Source: Umbelopsis ramanniana AG (taxonomy: Eukaryota; Mucoromycota; Umbelopsidomycetes; Umbelopsidales; Umbelopsidaceae). From it: a DNA stretch of 64,000 nucleotides. The notes under the pieces are model-generated. The model was not told the DNA's origin. It was given only the letters and a program-made list of their open reading frames with translations, and ran no database searches. This document shows, piece by piece, positions 36,115-46,436 of the stretch. A program made the position numbers and the translations under genes. The DNA lies in the NCBI RefSeq assembly GCF_025399195.1, contig NW_026252145.1, positions 62,001 through 126,000 on the forward strand, read 5' to 3'. Position 1 is the stretch's first letter. Every line of letters begins with the position of its first letter.

Positions 36115-38941
36115 ATGAGTGCATCTCACTTAGGAAAAACGCCTCTGGATATAGCTAAGCTGCGAGATGCTGTAAGAAAACGACTCCCAGAGCTATTGGA
36201 CACGGTATGTGCATTATCTTATTCCAGCATTATCCGAATCGAAACAGCCTAACCTCGTGCATTGACCGCAGGTACGAGGAAAGAAGGGACTTATCCTTGA
36301 TCCACAATTAACCGGACCACTCAGTCTTATTGCCGAGATTTCAATATTGAAGGTGAATTTACGCTGTATACGAATTTGTTGGATAGGGAGGTTTACCAAG
36401 GAATATCTGTTTAGGACCATGGCGTGGAAAAGATATATCACTTAGATGACAATATTTTGGACACGGACTGCAAGAACTTGATATACATATGCAGACCGAA
36501 ACTCAAGTATATGAAATATATTGCCGGTAAGGATGGTGTCTTTTTTTTCTGTTTACATCAGGGCTAATGGAGCACTCACACTATTATGAAATAGCTCAAA
36601 TTCGCAAAGACCGCCAGGATACATCTAAAAGAATAGAGTATTCCTTGTTCTTTGTCTCACAACGGACAATGTTGTGTGAGCGTGTTTTGGAAGAAGAAGG
36701 AGTGCTTGGCGATATCACTCTCGGTGAATTTGCCATGGAGTGGATACCATTCGAAGATGACCTCATATCTATGGAACTTGATAACAGTACTTGGAAAGAA
36801 TTGAACCTGGTATGTGGAACCGGAAGGAAGCGACGTACATCATTGAATACTAATAGCTTCTGTCTATATCAATCAAGGATGGTGATACCACTGCTATTCA
36901 TCAGGCGGCTAAATCACTCATGAAATTACAACAAATATACGGCTTGTTTCCACGAATAATAGGAAAGGGAGATTCTGCAAAGGTATGCAGACAGATCTTG
37001 ATGCACGCGTTATCGTCCCTATTTAACCACGCACGTTACCTAGGCTCTGGCAGATATGCTCATTAGGATGCGCCGTGAACAAGCTGTCGTAGAAGAAGTG
37101 TCTTCTTCCACCTCACGCCAAAACCCTTCTCTATTGAATTCACTTTCCACTCATATTGATCAACTAGTCATCATCGATCGCAACGTAGATTTATACACCC
37201 CGCTTTGCACGCAACTAACCTATGAAGGTCTAATTGATGAAATATTCCGTATAAAGCATTGTAAGTGGGATGGTAAAAAGGGACCAGTATCACACATCCG
37301 GCTTCTAATTTTATTTGCTTTTCATAGCCTTTGTTGAACTGGATCCTTCCCTTGTTGGCACAGCACCTGCTCCTGGACAATCAGTGAGTGCGCAGCCAGC
37401 GGCTACCCCAGCTGGAGCAAGTGCTGCGGTTGCTGCTGGGAAGAAGAAGAATTATGCACTCAACTCTGGTGATAAGCTGTTTTCTCAGCTTTGCGATTTG
37501 AACTTTGCTGTTGTTGGAGGACTCTTGAATAAGATTGCGAAGCGCATTAATGAAAACTATGAGGTATTGTTTCCTGTTGTTCTGAGGTGGCTCTAGATGT
37601 TCTCCCTTCGCCAACTTTCTATTTCATTTTATCAGGAGAGACACCAGGCCAAGACTATGGCCCAAATTCGTACATTTGTTGGTAAACTTCCTGATCTGCA
37701 ACAAGAACACCAGTCTTTAAGAACTCGCAAGTACCTTGGTTGAATAATGATCCCTTGTGAAATGCAATAGTACTGACCCACACACTGTGATAGACACTGG
37801 AATTGCTGAAGAAATCATGTCCCAAACCATCACCGACGAATTTAATCGGATGCTGGAAACTCAGCAAAGTAAGTAGTGATCTCATGTGACAACACCCTAG
37901 CCTAACCTTCTCATTTTTCTTACGCACCCTCCGTTAATAGATTTGGTGGCTGGCGTGGACTCCAACAGCGAAGTGGATTACATTGAGGAACTAATCGATA
38001 AGCAAGAACCCATCGTCAAAGTGTTGCGTGTGCTATGTCTCATGTCGCTTGTGCAAGGAGGTCTAAAAGCCAAAGTACTAGAGCACTTTAAGCGAGAAAT
38101 CATTCAGGTAAGTCATCTATCGCCCACCATGGTGTTTTAACGGGCAATTAACATATAGTATTATACAGACATACGGCTATGAACACATTCAGACGCTGTA
38201 TGATTTGGAACGTCTAGGACTATTCAATGTGCGTACATCAAGCAACGCTTCAAGAGCAGCTTATGCCAATGTCAGAAGAACCCTTCGATTGATCGTCAAT
38301 GAGGTGGACGAACACAATCCTGCCGACATATCATATGTGTACTCTGGCTATGCACCACTTAGTGTCCGACTTGTGCAGTGTGCGGTACAAAAGATAAGCG
38401 CCGGTCATGCAGGCGGCAGCGTACCCGGAATAGGCTTGTTGGTCAATGTCGTTGGAGGAGGCAGCTCAGGCACTATTGGGTCCAACCAAACCGCTTCTCA
38501 AAATGGCGGCCAGGACAAAACCGACAAAACCACTGTAACTGGGTGGAAAGGGTATGAAGAGATTCTCAAACTGCTCCCCGGAGCGGCTGTGGATGAAGTT
38601 CAAACGGTTGAAGCCAAGAATGAGAGGGAAGCAAAAGCCACTGCAGCCCGTGCCAAACGTAAGTATGACCAATGAAACAATTTTTTTTGTCGGAGACCAT
38701 GTCCTCATCACAGTGGTTTGCAGGATCACTGGGTTCTCATCACAAAAAGACAACTATTGTCTTCTTCCTCGGTGGATGCACTTTCACAGAAGTTTCAGCC
38801 ATTCGGTTCTTAGCTCAACAAGATGAAGGAGTTCGTGATTACCTTGTGGCCACCACTCAAATGATCAACGGCAGTACTCTGCTGGAATCGGTCATCCAGT
38901 CTACACCATTCGATCGGGGAGAATCGGTAGAGCAAGTCTAA
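36115..38941 (+). CDS. VPS33: Sec1/Munc18-family protein Vps33 (HOPS/CORVET subunit)
   Basis: About eleven exons, starting 36115-36204 and ending at the stop at 38939. The protein follows animal VPS33A along its length: [174 protein letters not shown] and [18 protein letters not shown]. Two fungal-looking insertions are present: an Ala/Pro-rich linker after the [10 protein letters not shown] segment, and a Gly/Ser/Asn-rich stretch of about 60 residues before [14 protein letters not shown]. Vps33 templates SNARE assembly for fusion at endosomes and vacuole. Its Rab partner, YPT7, is also in this window, by chance as far as I can tell. Confidence 0.94.
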
Positions 38942-39285
38942 AAACTAATGTGATACCCACCTTTTTGTTTTAAAAAAATAATATAATCATTGGCGGGCGG
39001 CGCTTGAGGCCACTTGACTTGAAATGGAGCATGTTAATCGGCTCAAGTATGGAATATAATAGTATTAGTAAAAAAAAAAAAAAGATCCACCATTATGCAA
39101 GTGGGACTCCGGCCTTTGAAGGTCAGCAACAGGCCCTGGACTTTTTACACCATAATACAAAGGCTCGTAAAAAAAGATGTTCTTCTCATGCCAAAAGATC
39201 TATGCTTTCAAAGAAGCAAGTCATTCGACAGTTGCCAAAGCAAACCTAGATCTTCAGGGCATCACTTCCGCAAAGAGTAAAAACA

Positions 39286-39294
39286 ATCTGATAA
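39286..39294 (+). promoter_or_regulatory. ATCTGATAA, distal iron-GATA-type site
   Basis: Exact match to ATCWGATAA, about 430 bases upstream of the ferric reductase start. Binding is inferred, not shown. Confidence 0.45.
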
Positions 39295-39565
39295 AGGACT
39301 TGTTCTCCGCCGGTATGGCTATCCTAGTGAGTTCTGAGAATTCGAAGCCGTAGCAAGACATGGCCTAAGAGTGATATTACAAGTGTTACCCTTTTAGCCA
39401 ATTTTTTTATAGCGAGCGGTTTATATGGTCTTGGCAATGTCGGCAATCGAACACATTGGACGACAAGTTTTGGTCGTAGGGTCAAAAGCTGTATACGCGT
39501 GCTGGTTCTTGTTTTTTACAGAATATGAGTCGGGAGTTGAACGACCAGGACCCGACACTAAAAAG

Positions 39566-39574
39566 ATCTGATAA
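39566..39574 (+). promoter_or_regulatory. ATCTGATAA, proximal iron-GATA-type site
   Basis: Second exact match to ATCWGATAA, about 150 bases upstream of the ferric reductase start and in the same orientation as the first. Confidence 0.5.
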
Positions 39575-39718
39575 CTCATCGGAGCCAAGCGGTGGCAACT
39601 ATGCAGTTGGATCTAGTTGTCATGCAATCCTATTGGAAAATGGGCTCTGATTTTAATTTAAAGAGCCAACTTCTTGAAAAAAAATTTTGCTCTTTCCTTT
39701 ACCCATTGCCTTCCAACC

Positions 39719-41682
39719 ATGGCAGAAGATTTAATATCGAATTTTCGGGCCACAAGCAACTTCCACCAAGCAGGCTATACCTATGCTCTAATCATGTGGG
39801 GTCTGTTCCTGGTTTACTGCATCCTATATCAGGTTGGGAGATGTCGCACCTACTGGTCAAGGTACAAAGCTCTCAAGACTGGTCTTCCACAGCCATACCA
39901 CCCAGGATTTGTGGCAAGAGCTCTTCATAAACTTGAATACACTATCCGTTTACCCGTCGTTGGAGACTACATGGCAGTCAAGCACCTTTCAATTCTTTCA
40001 TTCATATTAGTTTTAAATACTATAACCATTTTATTTGCTCCATTCACTTTTGGTGATGATGGATATATGCTACCCGCCGTTAGTCAGATGGATCGTAGAG
40101 CTGCATATGTAGCTTGTGTTAATTTTTCGCTCGTCATCATTTTCGGCTCTCGTAATACCATTATCACCAAAATGTCTGGTATCAGCTTTGAGCAGTTGAT
40201 ACCTTACCATCGCTGGTTGGCCAAGCTTGGATTTGCAGAGATGATCACACATATTGTCTGGAGAATGTAAGTTTAAGAGCTCCAAGATATAGCCTCACTG
40301 CCAGCAACTTGAAAAAAAAAATTCCTCACTCACCCACTGTTCTCCTTTCGACTCGAATAGCATGGTGGAAGCTCAGAGAAGCGGCACCGCAAAGGCAGCT
40401 CTATTTGCGGATATCGAACAAGGAACTGGAACCATTGCAACCTTAGGCTACCTTATACTGTATGTTACTAGCTTGGGTTACATACGACGCAACTACTTTG
40501 AAGTGTTTTACTATTCCCACATTGTCGGGATTATTGTGTCCGTAGCAGCAAGTATGTGGCACGAAGTCGGCATCATGCTATACTTTGTTCCCCCCCTTGC
40601 TCTTTGGCTAGGTGACCGAGCCATTCGTTCTTATAACTCTTGGTATCAAGCCACCAGCGTGCTTGAAATCGACGGCTCCACCGATACGATCACTCGTGTG
40701 GTATTCGAAAAGGACCACGCAAAATCGTCTTACCGACCCGGTCAATACGTATTTGTTGCCTTCTCAGGTGGCGTCAATGGCTATGGACGATTCAAACGTT
40801 TGTTTACATGGGCTAACTGGCATCCAATGACCATTTCGGAAATTCATCATAACTCTCGTCATCGCAAGCAAGAAATCGTAGAAGTTCAAGACAATTTAGA
40901 CTACTCTGTGGAAGAAAAAAAAGATATGAGTGTCTCATCCAGCTCATCTTCCACTGCCGTGCAGTACGAAGATGTTGGCTATCGACAGGTCCCTACACCG
41001 CAAAGCGATCATTCTTTGGTTGGATCTTTGCATATCAAGACACTCGGCAACTATACTACACGACTTCGTGATATCGCAAACAAGGGTAGTCATTCCATCA
41101 AGTTGCGTGTAGATGGACCCTTTGGATCACCTTTGGATTTTGCAGATCAACCTGTATTTGTCGCTATTAGCACAGGTGTTGGTGTCACACCATCAATGGC
41201 CTTCATCAAGGACCTTGTGGAGCGACGATCTCAGGGTCTAGCAACGGTAGAGACCAACACTATTTACTTTATCTGGAGTGTGGCCAGTGAAGGTACAATC
41301 TCGTCTTTGTGGGAATAATTACTCTACACCCCGCTAACGCTATTTTTTTTTCCCAGAGCATACAAGAGCGTTTTTGCCACTGCTGGCCGAATGTGCACAA
41401 ATGGCTGAAAACTCTGTCCAAAGTCTCTCATTTTTTGTCGAAATCAACATTACAAGAGAACAACAGCCTGGCCAGCTTGACATGCTTCGAAGGCTTAGCA
41501 CACAACACAAGTGGCAATTGGTGTACCAGCGCATCAACCCTCAAGATATTATACAGCGCATCTCTACCTCGCATCCTCATGTTTGCATGCATACTTGTGG
41601 TAGTCTAGAATTTATGACCGCAGTCAAAAACGCTGGTGTCAAACAAGGCTGGTCCGTCCACGATGAAGCGTTCGAATTTTAA
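39719..41682 (+). CDS. Ferric-chelate reductase / NADPH oxidase-like membrane flavocytochrome
   Basis: Three exons, 39719-40266, 40361-41292 and 41357-41682, give 601 residues. Membrane segments span about residues 15-310. The two haem-ligand pairs each have the H-x13-H spacing: HRWLAKLGFAEMITH, and a second pair in YSHIVGIIVSVAASMWHE. The FAD domain has YRPGQYVFVAF and the HPMTISE motif. The NADPH domain has DGPFGSP, ISTGVGVTPSM and a C-terminal CGSLEFM. A Ser/Glu-rich loop of about 60 residues interrupts the FAD domain. Such enzymes reduce Fe3+ or Cu2+ chelates outside the cell before uptake. The family also contains superoxide-making NOX proteins, but the spacing and the low EF-hand content favour metal reductase. 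Two iron-GATA-type sites lie upstream. Confidence 0.9.
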
Positions 41683-42048
41683 GAAAAGGCACAAAAGTTG
41701 GGTCCTGTTCCTTCACAAAATAACTATTTAGGGTTTGTTTGAAATGCCGACGTTCCCAGGTTTTCCCGCCCAGGCACGTTTTTTTTTTCATGTCATCGAC
41801 GTGCAGCACCATTGCTTGAAGCAATGAAATCAAATAAACTTCTTTCCACCACTCTTGACAAGTCCTTTATACGCCTCTTAAGCTTCTTGACTGTAAATCA
41901 TGCCAGTCTGGCTTTTTTACTGATGCGGACGTAGAGACACATTTGGGACCAAGAAATTTTTTTTTTTCTTTTCCCGGCCAAAAAAAAAAAAAAAAAAATA
42001 GTCTGGGGCTGAACCCTTTTATCCTCTATACTCATTTCTTACCATCGT
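41683..42048. other. Intergenic region before the GATA factor gene
   Basis: No gene. It holds a T-run at about 41781-41789 and a long A-run at about 41982-41998 within 60 bases of the GATA-factor start, of the kind that excludes nucleosomes in fungal promoters (the role is inference). Confidence 0.4.
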
Positions 42049-43874
42049 ATGGCGCCCATTGTGTTGAAAATCAAGGGCAATAAGTCGTTCTCTCCGTTTT
42101 CAAACTTGGACTCACTTGAAGAACTTTCAAAAACTTGGCGAGTATGCACCAAAGTCAAAGATTCGCTCGAAAATGGGTCAAGACTAGAGAATTTGTCATG
42201 GCGACTATGGTTTCAGCATCATCTACTTGTAGATGGAGCCAAAGGAAAATCTCAGTTCAAAAAGCTATCGTCTATGGCTACTCGTAAATTAGAAAGCGAA
42301 AAAGGACAATCGCTCAGTCAGATGGCGAAGGCAAAGAAGCCCGTCAAGAAAGAATCCAAGCAGCCGGATGAACCACAACCACCTCAGGCAGCCGCCATTT
42401 CTCCACAGCAATTCACACTGGAGCAGTTGGAGCTAGAACCCCAAAGTTTGAACTCGAGTACCAACAACTTTGTGTTGCACCAATTCACGTCGGACCAAGC
42501 AGAAGATCAAACTATCGAGCTGCAAGACATCTTTCAACCCTATGGCGACATTCAGGCACTTCTAAGCTCTGAGGCTGGTCCAGTCGTTGAATTTCCCTAT
42601 GATCAATGGGCAACGTTTACACCCATGTCAAATACCTCGCCTGCTATCTCATTCACCAATGAAAATCCCTACAGTATAAGCAATGCAATGATGTACCTAG
42701 ACCAAAGTGGAACCACCAATATGAACAGCATCACCATCTCACATCCAAACAGTCCAGCGTTGTCGCCACAAGGATTGTCACCCACTGAGCAGGATCAACT
42801 GCAGTCAGCTCTCTACGTGTGCGATTCGATGCCACCTCCTCCACCTAGCACATTGCACAGCAAACTGTTACAATCGTTCAGCAAACAGCAAGAAGCGTCA
42901 GGGTAAAGTAGACAGGTCATGCATTGGTATTATGTTGTTCAGTTCACTAACGTAACTCCCAAAAATTTCAACCAATACAGAACCAGCTCTGCCCCCACAT
43001 CCATGCCAAATTCCCCGATTGGTTCGCCACGTGTGGAGCACAGAGTATTAGGTGCGTCACCGAGTTGGGACACTGGTGCAAAGAGTGCTGTACAAAAATC
43101 AGTGTGTTCAAATTGTGGGGCAACCTCCACACCACTATGGCGACGATCGGCCAACGACGAGCTTCTGTGCAATGCATGCGGCCTATAGTAAGTTTTATTG
43201 GGTTAACTGCCGTCCTAAAGATCCATAGGGCTTATTTCCTTGTTTCATAGTCTCAAGCTGCATAACGCTCCTCGCCCAAAATCAATGAAGACAAGTTCGG
43301 TTCGCAAAGACGTCAAAACCGATGATAATGCTGTTCAACTCTACTGCACAAACTGTGGTACGACAACAACTCCACTTTGGCGTAGAGATGAAAACGGCGC
43401 CCCACTTTGTAATGCTTGTGGTCTATAGTAAGTGTTCCTGCGAGTTTGGCTCACACATCGGCCTTATTATTAACCACTGCTCCTCCTAGCCTCAAATTAC
43501 ATCACGAAAAACGACCTTTATCCATGAAAACGGATACCATTAAAAAACGACAGAGATATGAAAGTGGACCTGCTGGTACGCGTAAGGTAGTAAAACGCTC
43601 ACAAAACGATGACGATGATATGGATGAGATCGACGACAGTGCAGTGCCTTCGCTTGATATTCCAATCAAACAAGAGTACAGCCAGTCATCATCACACGAT
43701 TACAGCTCGTCGTCATCCCCGCAAGACTTTAATACATCTCCTCAAGAGTTTATTCCATCACCACAGCAATTCATTCCATCGCCACGAGATTTCAGCAACC
43801 CCTCGCTAACCATGCACAATAATGAATTGCCTTTGGACAGTTCAACTCATGCTTTTGTGACTTATTCAATGTAA
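42049..43874 (+). CDS. Two-finger GATA transcription factor with DUF1752 domain
   Basis: Four exons, 42049-42902, 42981-43187, 43251-43427 and 43490-43874, give 540 residues. The fungal DUF1752 motif is at about residues 18-60 ([33 protein letters not shown]), seen in AreA/Gat1-type nitrogen regulators. Two GATA zinc fingers follow, both C-x2-C-x17-C-x2-[15 protein letters not shown] and [14 protein letters not shown], each ending LCNACGLYLKLH. Introns interrupt both fingers at the same codon and phase (inside the Tyr of NACGLY). A basic stretch after finger 2 ([16 protein letters not shown]) is a likely nuclear signal. The C terminus is Ser/Pro/Gln-rich. Two fingers recall iron repressors (SreA, Fep1), but the Cys-rich linker of those proteins is absent, so a nitrogen or general regulator is more likely. 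Confidence 0.92.
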
Positions 43875-44091
43875 ATGATCACCCTCTTCTTATACCCCTG
43901 TCGACACTCAATCCATCCCCTCCTCTTCCATCTGTAAAATAAAAATTCACGTTTTCCAACCAACGCGAGTCGGAGGCGACAAGAAATCAAGCGTAGTAGC
44001 TCAAGATAGTGCCTTTCATCGTTTGTTATTGGTTGTACTACGTGGAATGGCAATTATTTAAACATCACCTCCGGGCCCTACTTTATCATTC

Positions 44092-45573
44092 ATGGACGCT
44101 TTTGGATCCATAGACCCAGCTGCTCTAGCAGTGGCCATTATTGCAGTCCTGTATGCTATGAAAGAGACGCTCTCCGACTGGAATACTATACTGGAAAACT
44201 GGATCGGGTTTCTGGTTTTGGTTCAGTTTGCTACGGCATGTGGAAGTGCAACCATTCTGGGTTTTTTGGCCGAGGTGGGCGATCGCCGCTACTCGCGCTA
44301 TGGTTGTGATGGAGTGACGATCAAGGAGCTAAAGTTCGCGAATCACATTGTCAAGCGCTGTCAGATATGGAAAATGGCATGGTGGATGGACATTGTGTTG
44401 ACCGCTGGTCTTGGAGTTCAAATTTTCCCGCCTCCAATTAGGTTATTTTTGTGGGCTACAATCATACTAATTTCTTCACCCATAGCCGGTATTGCAACGG
44501 TATGGGACAAAATAACTGGTACAGCTGCCTACCGAAACTTGGGTACATATGATGGATACAAGCTCCTACTAACTTACACGGCTGAAGACTATGCATTCGG
44601 AACAGGAAGAGCTTCAGAAGATACTGTTCGTATGTTTGCTCTAAGAACCATCATTGCACTGGGATTCGGAGACGATCTTGGTGCACTCGGATTACTAAAG
44701 CTGTGTACTCCTTCTGCAACGTACACAAGAGCAGATTTTTTGACCCATGTCGCTGTTGCAAAAAATACTGAAAGATATTACAAACCAGGTCTCAAAACGT
44801 TCTCAAGATTTGATATCGATTTGGAATTCGATCAAGTGGAAGCATGGTACGGCCAGGTGAAAATTACATCAAAAAAAGACTCTCCAATCGCAATCGATGG
44901 CTTTTCAAAACCTGCTGGAGGATATACACCGTTAGGGTTAAGCATGGCAGCAAAATGGTTAGCTACCGCCAAGAGCGTCAAACCTATGATCCCTTTTGTC
45001 AGTTGGGTGCTACAAACAGCGAAAGATGCACAATTATCGAAAGAAAGTAAGAAAGAGTATGATCACAAGCAGCTCGCATGGCGATTAGTGGATACTTGTA
45101 TCATTCTCTCAAGTGCTGTAAGGGTTGCCATCCATGGAGACTGTAGAAGCGACACAGAGGGTATATCCGAACTAGAAATGCTCTTAAAACCATGGTTTCA
45201 TGATGAACTTCCTTTCTACCGTCCTTCATTCCGTGATATGAAAGGACAATTCCCTTGGTGCGCAATTGATCATCGTCAATCGGATTGCATATGCAATTGT
45301 CTAGCTTTGCCCTACGAAGCCGTTTCATTGCAAGCTGTTGTTGGCCAACAGTTCAGTGACCAAGTTCCGACATTGGTTATCAGTAAATATGAGCAGGAAG
45401 CATATTACTACGTGATTTACAGTGGCAAAAACGCTGTCAGACTTTTGGAGCATAATTTACAAGACTTCATACTGGGTGGTTTCTTGGAAGAATTTGGCAT
45501 TATAGTAGCAGGTAAACCATTCAAGCATCCACCGTGTAACGGAGATGATATTACAGTTCAGGTGCAAACCTAA
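44092..45573 (+). CDS. Orphan membrane protein, function unknown
   Basis: One intronless frame of 493 residues, unusual among its intron-rich neighbours. I do not recognise the family. The first 145 residues contain three or four hydrophobic segments (around 10-25, 38-60, 100-118 and 120-138). The rest is soluble and mixed in charge with a few Cys pairs (CICNC at about 401-405, in a DHRQSDCICNCLALP context). The segment WKMAWWMDIVLTAGLGVQIFPPP is distinctive. There is no signal peptide, repeat or known catalytic motif. Codon use looks like the flanking genes, and the frame is uninterrupted for almost 1.5 kb, so I take it as a real gene. It may be a lineage-specific family or a cell-surface or signalling protein; I cannot choose. 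Confidence 0.8.
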   Translation: MDAFGSIDPAALAVAIIAVLYAMKETLSDWNTILENWIGFLVLVQFATACGSATILGFLAEVGDRRYSRYGCDGVTIKELKFANHIVKRCQIWKMAWWMDIVLTAGLGVQIFPPPIRLFLWATIILISSPIAGIATVWDKITGTAAYRNLGTYDGYKLLLTYTAEDYAFGTGRASEDTVRMFALRTIIALGFGDDLGALGLLKLCTPSATYTRADFLTHVAVAKNTERYYKPGLKTFSRFDIDLEFDQVEAWYGQVKITSKKDSPIAIDGFSKPAGGYTPLGLSMAAKWLATAKSVKPMIPFVSWVLQTAKDAQLSKESKKEYDHKQLAWRLVDTCIILSSAVRVAIHGDCRSDTEGISELEMLLKPWFHDELPFYRPSFRDMKGQFPWCAIDHRQSDCICNCLALPYEAVSLQAVVGQQFSDQVPTLVISKYEQEAYYYVIYSGKNAVRLLEHNLQDFILGGFLEEFGIIVAGKPFKHPPCNGDDITVQVQT

Positions 45574-46436
45574 AGGCAGTGTCCAGTTTGTTATTTGATT
45601 CTGTCGAACGCAGGAATTCTCCCACTATTGCATTTTCACACACGAGTCTAGAGATGCTTTTTTCTTAACATTGAAAATTTACTGTATAATAAAAAGGTTT
45701 GAACTATGGGTTTGTCTATGATCAGTCAGGATTTTGCCAACAAATCTTTTACAACACAAATGTGTTGGCTGGCCATTGCTGCCTGATTGTCCCTCAGAGT
45801 CTCACTCGTATCACCAAAGGTATTCTATGGTGGATTCGTCGGAACGGACATAAAATTGAGGTACTTTGAATTGAATCATAGCAAAATCAATGCTCTTATT
45901 ATGATGTCCACCAAGTTCACATCTCGGCTTTGTATTGACTCCTGACGGAACGGAAAGGCAATGTATAGCTTTTTGTTCGCGAGCGACTTTATAAATTTCG
46001 CGTAGAAATAAACTTCTATTTGATGATCAAGCGCTCTGGACATTGTAAGACAAAAGCAGAAGCATTTAGAAATGTGCCGCTAACTACCAGCTTTTTTAAC
46101 CTGTGGATTGTTGTCCCAAATGTATTTAATTCAATGCGTATATGCAGACCAAACCACATGTATTTTTTTATAACTAAATCAGGGTATTTGAGCCGGAAGC
46201 AATCTTCAGGCAACGATTTACACTTTGCGTATAAGCGGTGGAAACAGTGTAAAGTTCAGAACATTGCCATTTATCCCAACAATACCAGTAAAGACCGTTC
46301 CTGAGGTTATACTTCTCCATCACGTGCTCCCTCTTCCTATTGATTTTCATCAGTAAAATGACGTTGCAATATTTCAGAAATGAGTTATAAAAGAGGACCT
46401 GATCTATGCTGAAATGCGGTAGGGATTTCTCAGAAA
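45574..46436. other. Intergenic region before TAF1
   Basis: No gene is supported over about 860 bases. The TAF1 start lies in an AT-rich stretch; a weak TATA-like TTATAAAAG is at about 46385-46393, some 45 bases before the ATG. Confidence 0.45.

Larger units (their letters stand above)
38942..39718. promoter_or_regulatory. Intergenic region with two ATCTGATAA sites upstream of the ferric reductase gene
   Basis: No gene is seen. Two exact copies of ATCTGATAA lie at 39286-39294 and 39566-39574, about 430 and 150 bases before the reductase ATG. ATCWGATAA is the published target of fungal iron-repressor GATA factors (Fep1, SreA, Sfu1 type). An A-run lies at about 39069-39082. Confidence 0.55.

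Noticed and set aside
42049-43874. Assignment of the GATA factor as the iron repressor of the adjacent reductase gene
   Set aside because: It has two fingers, but the Cys-rich linker of SreA/Fep1 is missing and DUF1752 points to the AreA/Gat1 group; adjacency alone is not evidence.
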